Assembly: GCF_038595065.1 (NCBI RefSeq) | Contig: NZ_CP152003.1 | Location: 4,072,001 to 4,136,000 of the forward strand | Direction: 5' to 3' | Length of the DNA: 64,000 nucleotides | Source: Sutcliffiella sp. FSL R7-0096 | Lineage (GTDB): Bacteria > Bacillota > Bacilli > Bacillales > Bacillaceae_I | Shown: in pieces, positions 43,251-55,826 of the stretch | How positions within the stretch are numbered: position 1 is the stretch's first letter | How the letters are laid out: the number at the start of each line of letters is the position of its first letter | The notes under the pieces: generated by a model | Databases searched by the model: none | What the model was told of the DNA's origin: nothing | What the model saw: the letters and a program-made list of their open reading frames with translations, nothing else | Program-made: the position numbers and the translations under genes

Positions 43251-44099
43251 CTAAAATAAATCTAATTGCCTCGGGGCCAAGCCCTTGTACTCTAGTCCCA
43301 TCAGGTCAATCATCTGCTTGGCATTTCCAGCAGCATGACCTCCAGAATTATTGTTGAATAGCATATAAATGTTTTGGGATAACGAGGTCAGCTTCTCCAA
43401 GTTTTCTTTCCATTCCAACAGCTCTTCCTTGTTATAGTCATACAGATAACGGACCTCCCGCCAGTCCTTCCCTGATACAGACTTTGTCCAGCCATGGATG
43501 TTCCGACCATGCAGTCGCACTAAAGTATTGTCAGGATCGGTTGGGTGCAGTACCGTCGGAATCGAACCCGTCCCAGCTTGTGGTTCGTCACAGATGCTAT
43601 GTATCCAGCCTTCCTCTTCCATAAAGGTAAGCGTCCTGTCATGGTATGCGGGCTGAAACCAGCTTTGGTTGCGGAACTCAAGCGCTACCTTCGTGTCGCC
43701 CATCTGTTCCTTACACCATCTTATATAGTCGACATTTTCCTTTTTGCATTCAAACCATGGTGGAAATTGAAATAAGACCATCGCCAATTTACCTGCATTT
43801 TCGTACGGCATAAGAGATTCATTAAAGGCGGCGAACATCTTTTCTTTCGAGTCAAAAGGAATCTCCCCCCGCTGATGTCCAGTCATTCCTTGATAAGCTT
43901 TCACTATGAATTGGAAACTATCAGGAGTATCTTCAACCCACTTTTCAACGTTCCGCTTCGGCTGAATGGCATAAAAGGAGGCATCTACTTCCACTGTAGG
44001 AAAATGAGCCCCATATTCCTGTAACTTATCTCTCGCTGCCACTCCAGTTGTATATAACGAATCATGATCTCCCCAGCCTGTCACACCAACATAAATCAT
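43251..44099 (-). CDS. yunF: YunF, DUF72 family protein
   Basis: A 282-residue TIM-barrel-like DUF72 protein. The start is the ATG at 44099, after GAGGTGAAACGA. Typical features are IYVGVTGWGDHDSLY at the N terminus, FPTVEVDASFYAIQ (about residues 33-46), LFQFPPWFECKKENVDYIRW (about 110-129), KVALEFRNQSWF and YMLFNNNSGGHAAGNAKQM. It ends in APRQLDLF, as in relatives. The biochemical role is unknown. It lies 13 nt upstream of yunD, so they are co-transcribed. Confidence 0.88.
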   Translation of the reverse strand: MIYVGVTGWGDHDSLYTTGVAARDKLQEYGAHFPTVEVDASFYAIQPKRNVEKWVEDTPDSFQFIVKAYQGMTGHQRGEIPFDSKEKMFAAFNESLMPYENAGKLAMVLFQFPPWFECKKENVDYIRWCKEQMGDTKVALEFRNQSWFQPAYHDRTLTFMEEEGWIHSICDEPQAGTGSIPTVLHPTDPDNTLVRLHGRNIHGWTKSVSGKDWREVRYLYDYNKEELLEWKENLEKLTSLSQNIYMLFNNNSGGHAAGNAKQMIDLMGLEYKGLAPRQLDLF

Positions 44100-44215
44100 T
44101 CGTTTCACCTCATTTTTTTCATTTTATCATAATCGGCTGGTATTTCTCATGTTTGTAGTGCGGTTTATGGGAGTAATTGGTATGATAAATGTATATTTAC
44201 TTTTTCGGAGGCGCT

Positions 44216-44869
44216 ATGAAAAACAAAATTGTTGTATTCGATTTACTATTTTACTTGGCTTTACCCTATTTAATTTGGAAATTTGGACAAGAGCCGCTTG
44301 GGGATTATTATGCGATACTCCTTTCTACTGCGCCGGGTTTTGTTTACACCATTGTCCGATTCGCTGTAGAGAGACAGTTTAACGTGACAGGCATGTTCAT
44401 TTTGGTTTCCCTCTTCATCAGTACTTGCGTTGATATCCTTTCCGGCGATGCCTTTACCATGCTCCAGAACTCAGTATACGTGTCTGCCGGCTTCGGATTG
44501 TTTATATTGGGCACGATGATTGTAAAGAAGCCACTGGCGCTATACTTTGGCGCTGACATTGCCTATTTGCAGGGACATAAGCGGGAGGACAGTTTAAAGC
44601 TCTATCGTCAAAAAAACATTCTTCCTGCGTTCTATTTCATCACGGGCATATTTGCTTTACGGGGACTTGTCGGGGCAGGACTGAAGTATTATCTTATTGG
44701 TGTTTATGGAGTGCAAGGATATGATAGGATCCTGTTCTTCATGAAGGTGAATGGTTGGGTGTTTGGAGCGTTGATTGCTGTGGGGTTCATTTATTCTAGT
44801 TTGAAAATCAATGAACATTTGGAACACTCAAAGGTCGTGGATACAAAGGATAGTAATTTTGTAGGGTAG
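44216..44869 (+). CDS. VC0807-like polytopic membrane protein
   Basis: A 217-residue membrane protein. The start is the ATG at 44216, directly after GGAGGCGCT. About six hydrophobic segments are visible (VVFDLLFYLALPYLIW, MFILVSLFISTCVDIL, SVYVSAGFGLFILGTMI, YFITGIFALRGLVGAGL, GWVFGALIAVGFIYSSL). The overall pattern fits the VC0807 family of unknown function. It is a single gene, divergent from yunF, with its own terminator. Confidence 0.6.
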   Translation: MKNKIVVFDLLFYLALPYLIWKFGQEPLGDYYAILLSTAPGFVYTIVRFAVERQFNVTGMFILVSLFISTCVDILSGDAFTMLQNSVYVSAGFGLFILGTMIVKKPLALYFGADIAYLQGHKREDSLKLYRQKNILPAFYFITGIFALRGLVGAGLKYYLIGVYGVQGYDRILFFMKVNGWVFGALIAVGFIYSSLKINEHLEHSKVVDTKDSNFVG

Positions 44870-44889
44870 ACTTTTAAAGAAATGAAGTA

Positions 44890-44934
44890 AAAAACAAATG
44901 CCTACAACGATTGATGCGTTGCAGGCATTAATTA
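44890..44934. terminator. Terminator between the VC0807-like gene and the ger operon
   Basis: AATGCCTACAACG pairs with CGTTGCAGGCATT with one mismatch, with A-rich and T-rich flanks. Confidence 0.85.
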
Positions 44935-44955
44935 AGGAAATCCACTCTATATTAA

Positions 44956-46041
44956 TTATGCTTGGGATTCCTTCCCCGCCGGCATCTTTAAATTTCCTTC
45001 ATTCTGTATATTTATTATGATTTCTTGTGTAAATACTAGTTCGGGATAATACTTCGAACGCCATTCCTTTAATTCTTCTCTCGATATCTCCTTTCGGAAG
45101 TGTTGACCAATTCCAAAGATATCAGCTTCACTTGATTGGATTTTAGAGAACATCCTATTATATCTTTCGAGCAACAAGGTTGTTAACGCCTGCTTTATCT
45201 CTTCACTAGAAGCTTCTCCTCTTGTTTCTAACACCATCACATTCAACCGCAGTTTTGAATGAAAGTGCGGTTTTCCATCTACTAGTTTTCCATCATGATT
45301 CATTCTATTTCCTAAAATCATGACACTCCCTTCATCCAACACTTCAATTTTCCCTTGATTGCTTTCATCATTGAATGCATTGTAGAGCAAGGTTTCATTC
45401 GGGTCTATCATCTCTACCATTTTACCATTCTTAATGACGGCGCCTCCGACAAATTCACATATAGAATTTTCTCCCTTGTTTATCATTGCGACGGAGACAT
45501 CTTTTGTATAGGAATGAATACTCTGATACACTTGCCAAACCCTTGTAAGGGGAATTTGCGGATTCCACCCTGCGTTTTTTTCAAAGAAATCCAATAGCAC
45601 CGTTTCTTCTGAATGCTCCTGGTTCTCCAAAGCAGTGAATATATCTTCTATATCATTTTGGCTAATGACCATTAGAGCCTTAGAAGGAACATCCCGTGAC
45701 CTCATGAAGCCTGAAATAAAATCTTTCATTCCTTCCTCAGCCAAACTCCTGTCAACAATGATGACCTTTGCATGTAGAAGATCGACACTGCTCTCCAAAT
45801 TCGCACTCATTTTATCAATAATTTGGTTAATCGTGGTCCCGGTCTCTCTCACGATAATTGTTTGTATCTGCCCCCTGGCTGCTTTTGGTATCTGTAAGAA
45901 CAGTTTGTATTCTTCTTGTTCCTTGCTTATCCCCAAAACCACAGGCATCATCCTATGGTTGATATCCTTATTATCCCAGCAGCCTGTTAGACTAAAAAGG
46001 GAAGCAATTAATATACAAAAAAACAACTTCTTAAGCATCAT
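44956..46041 (-). CDS. GerC-type spore germination lipoprotein
   Basis: A 361-residue Ger(x)C family protein, the lipoprotein C subunit of a GerA-type nutrient receptor in the spore inner membrane. The signal peptide has lipobox SLTGC (Cys at about residue 21), followed by WDNKDINHRMMPVVLGISKE. The ending LVFTQEIIINIQNEG is typical. ATGATG start after GGGAGGGAAAGAAC. The gene overlaps gerB upstream by 11 nt. It is the last gene of the tricistronic operon. Confidence 0.9.
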   Translation of the reverse strand: MMLKKLFFCILIASLFSLTGCWDNKDINHRMMPVVLGISKEQEEYKLFLQIPKAARGQIQTIIVRETGTTINQIIDKMSANLESSVDLLHAKVIIVDRSLAEEGMKDFISGFMRSRDVPSKALMVISQNDIEDIFTALENQEHSEETVLLDFFEKNAGWNPQIPLTRVWQVYQSIHSYTKDVSVAMINKGENSICEFVGGAVIKNGKMVEMIDPNETLLYNAFNDESNQGKIEVLDEGSVMILGNRMNHDGKLVDGKPHFHSKLRLNVMVLETRGEASSEEIKQALTTLLLERYNRMFSKIQSSEADIFGIGQHFRKEISREELKEWRSKYYPELVFTQEIIINIQNEGNLKMPAGKESQA

Positions 46042-47107
46042 GTTCTTTCCCTCCCTTTGACAGCTTCCCGATGCACAGCAATGATAATGGCACTGTTATA
46101 AGAACATAAAACCTTAAAAAGGTATTCCAGGTGAAGAGCCTTTGAACATCACTCCAGTTAGGAATGAACAGGCAAATCAAAAAAATGGAACTAGTAAAAA
46201 AGATAACAAGGTAAGACGCTTTTACAACAGGAAAAAAAGCATTGGTGATTCTTACCGCTTTCCACATTACTAAAGAAAGAAACAACATGATGAACGTTAT
46301 CAAACTCAATAGGAAAAAAATCGTGACTCGATCAAATATCAACCAAGTTATGTTGATTGCATCCAATGTCATGACAAAAGGAAAGAAAAAAGTGGATGCA
46401 GTAGCCTGACCATAAGTCAGTATAGGGACATAAACCGACAGGAAGAAACAAGGCACAACTAAAGCAATTCCTAGAAATACTTTCTTCTTTTTGAAAGTAA
46501 AATATGGTTGTACAAATCCAAGGAACAAATACCCTCCGCCTATAGCAAAAAAACTATTTAAAAAATCTTGTTTTGTTAAGAAGGATAAATCGGAATTCCA
46601 AGCAGGATAAATATAGTTCCAATCCACATTTTGAAACGAAAAAATCATGACAAAGATAATAAGAGGTAAAAAAAGGAAAGCGATTATTACTCCAGTCCTA
46701 AATATGGTTTCTATCCCCTTTATAGCCATGTAACAGGTGATGACCAATAGTAAAAGCATAATGGCCCAGAGCGGAGTGTTAGATAAAAACACAATGGTGA
46801 TGATTTCTGAATAAGCACGTATGGAAATGATGATTGCCATGATAAAATATGCAAATATCGGGAGAAGGAAGGATATTTTTACAATCATGCCTGCTTTGGT
46901 ATAAATTTCTATTATGTCCTTTCCCGGAAACAACGATAAACCCTTCAAGTACATATACACAACAAAAATATGAAACAATACTCCTGTTAAAATGGGAATC
47001 CAATGGGCCTCATCCGTACTGCCAATGATATTCGCAGGATAAAGAAAAAATATCAGCCCAAGATGAGTCAACAAATATATGAAAACTACCTGCCAGCTTT
47101 TATCCAC
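46031..47107 (-). CDS. GerB-type spore germination permease subunit
   Basis: A 358-residue, ten-segment membrane protein of the GerAB/YndE family in the APC transporter superfamily, which binds the germinant. It begins DKSWQVVFIYLLTHLGLIFF and carries DIIEIYTKAGMIVKISFLLP (about residues 76-95). The start is a GTG at 47107 after AAGGGTGAT. It overlaps the gerA stop by 8 nt. Germinant specificity is not predictable. Confidence 0.9.
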   Translation of the reverse strand: MDKSWQVVFIYLLTHLGLIFFLYPANIIGSTDEAHWIPILTGVLFHIFVVYMYLKGLSLFPGKDIIEIYTKAGMIVKISFLLPIFAYFIMAIIISIRAYSEIITIVFLSNTPLWAIMLLLLVITCYMAIKGIETIFRTGVIIAFLFLPLIIFVMIFSFQNVDWNYIYPAWNSDLSFLTKQDFLNSFFAIGGGYLFLGFVQPYFTFKKKKVFLGIALVVPCFFLSVYVPILTYGQATASTFFFPFVMTLDAINITWLIFDRVTIFFLLSLITFIMLFLSLVMWKAVRITNAFFPVVKASYLVIFFTSSIFLICLFIPNWSDVQRLFTWNTFLRFYVLITVPLSLLCIGKLSKGGKEHDA

Positions 47108-48434
47108 TATTTATATCACCCTTAGAAAAATCCATATTTAAATACGGCACGCCAAGTGTTGTTATACTGGCAAAATATCCACAAATCAAAAACACTCCCG
47201 CCATGATACCTAAAACACCAAATAAAGATGCTAAAATCAAAATGGTATACTTCAACATCCGAATGGTGATCAAATTCTGGTAGCCGATGACGGTCGCGTT
47301 GGCAATGGTTGTTGCTGCCAACACTATGATGAGTAGATTGCTGACCAATTGAGCATCAACTGCTGCTTGCCCAAGGATAATCCCCCCTACCATGGTGATG
47401 GTCGGCCCGATACTTTTAGGCAGGCGGACACTTGCTTCTACGATTAACTCCAAAATCACCAACATCAGGATGATTTCCACCAAAGCAGGATATGGGACAC
47501 CATTTCGGCTTTGTGCAATTGATAAGGCCAATTCAATCCGTAAGACCTCCGGGTTGACAGCAACCAGAGCAACATATAATCCAGGAGCTATTAACGCAAT
47601 CATCACTCCGATTAATCTTAATACCCGAATGGAAACAGTAATCGGCATAGGAAAGTTTTTATCATTTTCTAAAATAAAAATATCCCAAAAAGTACTCGGC
47701 AGTATATAAGCAAACGGAAAACCATCTATAAAAACAACCACTTTCCCTTTCATCAAACAACTAGCGGCTTGTTGGGGTATTTCTGTTGCATGAATTCTAC
47801 CCACCGCACTCCAAGGAGAAAGTTTCAGTACTTTCATCACATCCTGTATCGATTGCAATTCTAGCTCTGACCCGTTCTCTAACAGTTCTATTGTTTTTTG
47901 TAAAAGCTTTTTATCTACACTTTTGGCATCGTAGCTGATCGATATATTTTTCTTCAGTCTTTTGCCTATCATAAAATCTTTCACACGGAGCTGATCGGAT
48001 ACCATACTTTTTCTGAGTATCCCAATATTCACTAACCTTTCTTCATTGAAAGAGTTTAATGGACCTTGCAAAACACTGCCATTCGTAGGTTGCTCCACCG
48101 GTCTGCTCAATGACACTCTTATTGGTTCTACACTTACCACGAATTCTTCACAATCATTGAAAACTAGTATCAATTCACCTTCTAAAACCGCAGTGATGAT
48201 TTCCTGTTCTTTGCTCATTTTCTTTCCATTACTGATTAAGTAGTCCAGTACTTCTTTATGCATGAGGGTCGCTGTCGTCACATGTTTTTCAATCAGTTCC
48301 AATGATTTGGCTATATCAACTAGACTCCGTACACCAATAACCTCAAACTTGGTCTGATGGAATTCCTCTTCTATTACAAAGAAATCATCACTATCACTTA
48401 ATTTATCCTTTAAGGAGTCTAATAGAGAGCTCAT
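47100..48434 (-). CDS. GerA-type spore germination receptor subunit
   Basis: A 444-residue GerAA family protein. The start is the ATG at 48434, after GAAAGGAGGCATGAT. A hydrophilic N-terminal region (1-230) contains KVVVFIDGFPFAYILPSTFW near its end. The C-terminal part has about five membrane segments, including the conserved RNGVPYPALVEIILMLVILE (about 317-336) and LPKSIGPTITMVGGIILGQA. It is the first gene of the gerA-gerB-gerC operon; no sigma-G promoter could be confirmed by eye. Confidence 0.9.
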   Translation of the reverse strand: MSSLLDSLKDKLSDSDDFFVIEEEFHQTKFEVIGVRSLVDIAKSLELIEKHVTTATLMHKEVLDYLISNGKKMSKEQEIITAVLEGELILVFNDCEEFVVSVEPIRVSLSRPVEQPTNGSVLQGPLNSFNEERLVNIGILRKSMVSDQLRVKDFMIGKRLKKNISISYDAKSVDKKLLQKTIELLENGSELELQSIQDVMKVLKLSPWSAVGRIHATEIPQQAASCLMKGKVVVFIDGFPFAYILPSTFWDIFILENDKNFPMPITVSIRVLRLIGVMIALIAPGLYVALVAVNPEVLRIELALSIAQSRNGVPYPALVEIILMLVILELIVEASVRLPKSIGPTITMVGGIILGQAAVDAQLVSNLLIIVLAATTIANATVIGYQNLITIRMLKYTILILASLFGVLGIMAGVFLICGYFASITTLGVPYLNMDFSKGDINSG

Positions 48435-48635
48435 ATCATGCCTCCTTTCACCTTTTTTAGGTACTCCCACTATTTCCAATTAGTGTTTCCTTGAAGGAAT
48501 TTTATATGTAGACTCCTCATTTATTGGTTGGGATAAATGTTCCATCACAGTTCTTATTACATAAAATTTTTATTGTTTTACAATAAATAATGTGGTAAAT
48601 TCAATAAATAATATTATATTTGTGAGGTGTCATTA

Positions 48636-49115
48636 ATGATACGCGAAACACTTTTTTTGAAAATTGCAGTGTTCCTTATCGGAGCTCCTGTACTTGCTTT
48701 ATGTATCTTCTTTTTACCTTGGGTACCAAAGGAAGGTGCGGAATTTTTTCCAAAATTGGCGTTTATGCAATACCCATTTCTAATCGGTGTGTCTGCCACC
48801 GCCATTGCCTTTTTCATGGCATTGTATCAGGCCTTAAAATTGTTAAGCTATATTGACAAGAACAATGCATTTTCCGAGCTATCTGTAAAAGCGTTAAAAA
48901 CAATTAAATATTGCGCAGTCATTATTAGCTCGATATATGTTCTATTTCTTCCACTCTTTTACATCATCGGTGAGGTAGACGACGCTCCGGGTATCATCGT
49001 ACTCGGTCTGGTCATCATTTTTGCTTCTGCGGTGATTGCGGTATTTGCAGCCGTTCTTCAAAAGCTCCTGAAGAATGCCATTGATATAAAATCAGAAAAT
49101 GATTTAACAGTCTGA
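48636..49115 (+). CDS. DUF2975 family membrane protein
   Basis: A 159-residue protein with four hydrophobic segments (FLKIAVFLIGAPVLALCIFF, PFLIGVSATAIAFFMALY, AVIISSIYVLFLPLFYIIG, GLVIIFASAVIAVFAAVL). It has the LLSYIDKNNAFSELSVKALK loop (about 70-89) characteristic of DUF2975. The start at 48636 follows GTGAGGTGTC. The next gene, an XRE-type regulator, follows after 9 nt; this pairing is frequent in Firmicutes. Function unknown. Confidence 0.82.
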   Translation: MIRETLFLKIAVFLIGAPVLALCIFFLPWVPKEGAEFFPKLAFMQYPFLIGVSATAIAFFMALYQALKLLSYIDKNNAFSELSVKALKTIKYCAVIISSIYVLFLPLFYIIGEVDDAPGIIVLGLVIIFASAVIAVFAAVLQKLLKNAIDIKSENDLTV

Positions 49116-49124
49116 GGTGAGAAC

Positions 49125-49352
49125 ATGGCGATTATTATAAATGTGGATGTAATGTTGGCAAAACGGAAAATGAGTGTGACAGAACTATCCGAGAGGGTAG
49201 GGATTACAATGGCTAACCTCTCTATCTTAAAAAATGGAAAGGCTAAGGCTATACGTTTTTCTACTTTGGAGGCTATCTGTAAGGCGTTGGATTGTCAGCC
49301 TGGAGATATCTTAGAATATCGAAGTGATGATGAGGAAATCCAAAATGGCTAG
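49125..49352 (+). CDS. Small XRE-family transcriptional regulator (YozG-like)
   Basis: A 75-residue protein made almost only of a Cro/CI helix-turn-helix: VMLAKRKMSVTELSERVGIT (residues 9-28), NLSILKNGKAKAIRFSTLEA and ICKALDCQPGDILEY. The ATG follows GAGGTGAGAAC. It probably controls its own operon with the DUF2975 membrane protein upstream; the following DUF817 gene starts inside its last codons. Confidence 0.88.
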   Translation: MAIIINVDVMLAKRKMSVTELSERVGITMANLSILKNGKAKAIRFSTLEAICKALDCQPGDILEYRSDDEEIQNG

Positions 49353-50196
49353 GAGCATGGAGCTTGGCTCAGGGAAAAAAATAAGGGTATGGTCCATGGT
49401 TAGCGCATTCAAGCAACTTGTTCGATTTGGTTGGCAACAAGCATTATCCTGTGTGTTTCCTGTCGTCATATTTGCGTCTTTGGCCATAACTCAAGTGATT
49501 CCTCTCCCTTTCTTGCCCCGTTATGATTGGCTCCTGATTATCTGTATACTGATGCAGTGGTGGATGTTACGAGCTGGACTGGAAACCCGCGATGAATTAA
49601 AAGTCATCACCTTGTTCCACCTTATCGGGCTGGCACTTGAGATCTTCAAGGTGCACATGGGATCGTGGTCTTATCCAGAGGAAGGCTACTCCAAGATTTT
49701 TGGAGTGCCATTATATAGCGGATTTATGTATGCAAGCGTGGCAAGTTATCTTTGTCAGGCGTGGAGAAGGTTGAATGTGGAGCTTGTTGACTGGCCTCCT
49801 TTTTGGGCGGTGGTATCACTCGCAGCTGCCATTTATCTTAATTTTTTCACCCATCATTATTGGGTGGATATTCGATGGTGGCTATCTGCAGCAGTCATTA
49901 TCCTGTTTTGGAAGTCTTGGGTACGTTATGAAGTTGGTGTGAAGAGTTACCGTATGCCTATCGCCCTTTCCTTTGTGCTCATCGGTTTTTTCATTTGGGT
50001 CGCGGAAAATATTGCAACATTTTTCGGTGCCTGGGAATATCCGAATCAAACAGAGGCATGGAGCCTTGTGCACCTAGGAAAGGTCAGCTCTTGGCTTTTG
50101 TTGGTGATTGTAAGCTTTCTAATTGTGGCGACTTTGAAGCGGGTAAAAGGGAGAGACTCAAGTAAGATAAATGGCAAGATAGCTATCCATAAATAA
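49345..50196 (+). CDS. DUF817 family membrane protein
   Basis: A 283-residue polytopic protein. The start chosen is the ATG at 49345, after GAGGAAATCCAAA, overlapping the XRE gene by 8 nt; ATGs at 49357 and 49396 are alternatives. About eight membrane segments are visible. It has the conserved stretch FKVHMGSWSYPEEGYSKIFG, then VPLYSGFMYASVASYLCQAW, and later FTHHYWVDIRWWL and FFGAWEYPNQ. This matches DUF817; the role is unknown. Confidence 0.8.
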   Translation: MARSMELGSGKKIRVWSMVSAFKQLVRFGWQQALSCVFPVVIFASLAITQVIPLPFLPRYDWLLIICILMQWWMLRAGLETRDELKVITLFHLIGLALEIFKVHMGSWSYPEEGYSKIFGVPLYSGFMYASVASYLCQAWRRLNVELVDWPPFWAVVSLAAAIYLNFFTHHYWVDIRWWLSAAVIILFWKSWVRYEVGVKSYRMPIALSFVLIGFFIWVAENIATFFGAWEYPNQTEAWSLVHLGKVSSWLLLVIVSFLIVATLKRVKGRDSSKINGKIAIHK

Positions 50197-50231
50197 CAAC
50201 TGGGCAAGACCCGCCTGGTCCTTTTATAGTT

Positions 50232-50266
50232 AAAAAACCTTGGCAAATGCATGCCAAGGTTTTTTG
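50232..50266. terminator. Bidirectional terminator at the end of the suf operon
   Basis: AAAAAACCTTGGCA pairs with TGCCAAGGTTTTTT. It lies between the convergent DUF817 and sufB genes. Confidence 0.92.
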
Positions 50267-50274
50267 TATCGTTA

Positions 50275-51672
50275 TTACCCAATAGAACCTTCCATTTCGA
50301 ACTTGATTAGACGGTTCATTTCTACTGCGTATTCCATTGGTAGTTCTTTTGTGAATGGCTCGATGAAGCCCATTACGATCATTTCTGTTGCTTCTTCTTC
50401 GGAAAGACCGCGGCTCATTAGATAGAACAGTTGCTCTTCGGATACTTTGGATACCTTCGCTTCGTGTTCAAGAGAAACGTTGTCGTTGAACACCTCGTTG
50501 TAAGGGATTGTATCAGAAGTGGATTGGTTATCCATGATTAGTGTGTCACACTCAATGTTGGAGCGTGCGCCGGAAGCTTTTTTACCAAAATGTACGATTC
50601 CACGGTATGTTACTTTACCACCTTGCTTGGAAATGGATTTAGAAACGATGGTGGAAGACGTATTTGGTGCAAGGTGAATCATTTTCGCACCTGCATCCTG
50701 GTGTTGCCCTTTACCAGCCAATGCGATGGAAAGAGTCATACCGCGAGCGCCTTCTCCTTTAAGGATGACCGCTGGGTATTTCATCGTCAGCTTGGAACCG
50801 ATGTTACCATCAATCCATTCCATTGTCGCATTTTCTTCACACACTGCACGCTTCGTTACTAGGTTGTATACGTTGTTCGCCCAGTTTTGAATCGTCGTGT
50901 AACGGCAGTAAGCATCCTTCTTGATGATGATTTCTACTACCGCACTGTGCAGGGAGTTCGTTGTATAAACAGGTGCTGTACAGCCTTCTACATAGTGTAC
51001 GTGTGCGCCTTCGTCAACGATGATAAGCGTACGTTCGAATTGCCCCATGTTCTCAGAGTTGATTCGGAAGTATGCTTGTAGTGGAGTTTCCACTTTTACA
51101 CCTTTAGGAACGTAGATGAAAGATCCACCAGACCATACTGCAGAGTTAAGTGCAGAGAACTTGTTATCTGTTGGCGGGATTACTTTCGCCCAGTGCTCAC
51201 GGAAGATGTCTTCGTTTTCTTTTAACGCTGTGTCTGTGTCTTTAAACACTACACCAAGATCTTCTAAGTCTTCTTGCATGTTGTGGTATACAACCTCAGA
51301 TTCATATTGAGCAGATACACCTGCAAGATACTTTTGTTCTGCTTCAGGGATACCTAATTTGTCAAACGTCTGCTTGATCTCTTCAGGTACTTCATCCCAA
51401 GAACGCTCAGACTTCTCGGATGGCTTTACGTAATACGTAATTTCATCAAAGTTCAAGCTGTTCAAATCGCCGCCCCATTGTGGCATTGGCAAGTTATAGA
51501 AATGTTCTAATGATTTAAGACGGAAATCCAGCATCCATTGAGGCTCTTCCTTCATACGAGAGATTTCTTCTACGATCTCTTTCGTAAGACCACGGCCGGA
51601 ACGGAAAATGGAAACGTCTTTGTCCTTAAAACCATACTTGTAATCGCCGATTTCAGGCATTTTTTTCGCCAT
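50275..51672 (-). CDS. sufB: SufB, Fe-S cluster assembly scaffold subunit
   Basis: A 465-residue protein of the SufBC2D complex. The start is the ATG at 51672, after GGAGGGAATAAA. The N-terminal part has [20 protein letters not shown] then [12 protein letters not shown] long beta-helix core follows ([40 protein letters not shown]). The C-terminal ending has [20 protein letters not shown] and [19 protein letters not shown]. It is the last gene of sufCDSUB, the sole Fe-S assembly system seen here. Confidence 0.96.
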   Translation of the reverse strand: MAKKMPEIGDYKYGFKDKDVSIFRSGRGLTKEIVEEISRMKEEPQWMLDFRLKSLEHFYNLPMPQWGGDLNSLNFDEITYYVKPSEKSERSWDEVPEEIKQTFDKLGIPEAEQKYLAGVSAQYESEVVYHNMQEDLEDLGVVFKDTDTALKENEDIFREHWAKVIPPTDNKFSALNSAVWSGGSFIYVPKGVKVETPLQAYFRINSENMGQFERTLIIVDEGAHVHYVEGCTAPVYTTNSLHSAVVEIIIKKDAYCRYTTIQNWANNVYNLVTKRAVCEENATMEWIDGNIGSKLTMKYPAVILKGEGARGMTLSIALAGKGQHQDAGAKMIHLAPNTSSTIVSKSISKQGGKVTYRGIVHFGKKASGARSNIECDTLIMDNQSTSDTIPYNEVFNDNVSLEHEAKVSKVSEEQLFYLMSRGLSEEEATEMIVMGFIEPFTKELPMEYAVEMNRLIKFEMEGSIG

Positions 51673-51747
51673 TTTATTCCCTCCATTCAAGAGGTGAGCA
51701 ACAGTGCGGCACAAATTGCCACACTACCACTCCCTATCTTGCCTTGC

Positions 51748-54684
<2,937 letters not shown>

Positions 54685-54699
54685 GATAATCCTCCTTGC

Positions 54700-55482
54700 T
54701 TACGCTTCTTGACCGACTGTTTCGTCTTCGATACCTAATTCTTGCTTAATCCAATCGTAACCTTCTGCTTCTAGACGTTGCGCTAATTCCTTACCACCGG
54801 ACTTCACGATACGGCCTTGCATCATTACGTGAACGTGGTCAGGAGTGATGTAGTTCAATAAACGTTGGTAGTGAGTGATGATAAGGCAACCGAAGTCGTC
54901 TCCGCGCATTTCGTTGATTCCTTTAGAAACAACTTTCAATGCATCAATATCAAGACCAGAGTCAATCTCATCAAGGATAGCGATCTTGGGCTCGATCATC
55001 ATCAATTGAAGGATCTCGTTACGCTTCTTTTCCCCACCGGAAAAACCTTCGTTTAGATAACGCTGTGCCATTGCTTGATCCATTTCCAAGAAGTCCATGT
55101 TTTTATCCATTTTACGGATGAATTTCATAAGTGAAATCTCATCGCCCTCTTCACGGCGAGCATTGATAGCAGAACGCAAGAAGTCCGCGTTTGTAACACC
55201 ACTGATTTCACTTGGGTATTGCATTGCAAGGAATAAGCCAACTTGTGCGCGCTCATCCACTTCCATTTCAAGAACATCTTCCCCATCAAATGTGATGCTT
55301 CCGCTTGTTACTTCATATTTTGGGTGTCCCATGATTGCAGAAGAAAGCGTTGACTTTCCTGTTCCGTTAGGACCCATGATTGCGTGAATCTCTCCGCCTT
55401 TTACTTCAAGATTTACACCCTTTAAAATCTCTTTATCATTAATGGATACATGCAAATCTTTAATTGTTAACGTTGAACCCAT
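54700..55482 (-). CDS. sufC: SufC, ATPase of the SUF system
   Basis: A 260-residue ABC-type ATPase. The start is the ATG at 55482, after GGAGGTTACAGTT. Walker A is MGPNGTGKSTLSSAIMG (about residues 35-51), signature FSGGEKKRNEILQLM (about 147-161), and Walker B IAILDEIDSGLDIDAL (about 167-182). It is the first gene of the operon; a good promoter lies about 60 bp upstream. Confidence 0.96.
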   Translation of the reverse strand: MGSTLTIKDLHVSINDKEILKGVNLEVKGGEIHAIMGPNGTGKSTLSSAIMGHPKYEVTSGSITFDGEDVLEMEVDERAQVGLFLAMQYPSEISGVTNADFLRSAINARREEGDEISLMKFIRKMDKNMDFLEMDQAMAQRYLNEGFSGGEKKRNEILQLMMIEPKIAILDEIDSGLDIDALKVVSKGINEMRGDDFGCLIITHYQRLLNYITPDHVHVMMQGRIVKSGGKELAQRLEAEGYDWIKQELGIEDETVGQEA

Positions 55483-55542
55483 AACTGTAACCTCCAATGT
55501 TCTTGTGTTCCTATATGAAAACACATTGTTGTTTTAATTCTC

Positions 55543-55571
55543 ATTTTATTCTCATTACAATCTTATAACAA
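55543..55571 (-). promoter_or_regulatory. suf operon promoter with ATGAGAAT repeats
   Basis: On the complementary strand TTGTTA (55571-55566)-N17-TAAAAT (55548-55543). Two copies of ATGAGAAT, 11 bp apart, overlap the -10 region. The repeat period of one helical turn could mark a regulator site. It does not fit a standard Fur box well. Confidence 0.55.
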
Positions 55572-55680
55572 ATAGAAAGTGATAGCAACCTTTTCCGCCT
55601 TGTGTAAGATACCCTCAAATTATAACGAATATAAGGGATGGAAGTCGAATTTTCGCAGGATTTTTTATTTTGTTTAACTC

Positions 55681-55809
55681 CTGGTTATTTTCCGTTCCAG
55701 TTATTCGCTTTCCGCGGGGCAGTGCTTGAGCCTCCTCACAATGCTCGGGGGTCTCAAGTCTACCGCTGCCTCCCGCTGGAGTCTCATAACTTGCACTACA
55801 ATTAACCAG
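55681..55809. repeat. GC-rich core repeat, copy J
   Basis: A 129-bp unit with ends CTGGTTATTTTCC and AATTAACCAG. Inside are TTCGCTTTCCGCGGGGCAGT, GCTTGAGCCTCCTCACAATG and GGTCTCAAGTCTACCGCTGC, ending in CTCCCGCTGGAGTC. It belongs to the core family and lies 17 bp from the MITE-like element K2. Confidence 0.7.
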
Positions 55810-55826
55810 GGAAAACTTTATAAATA

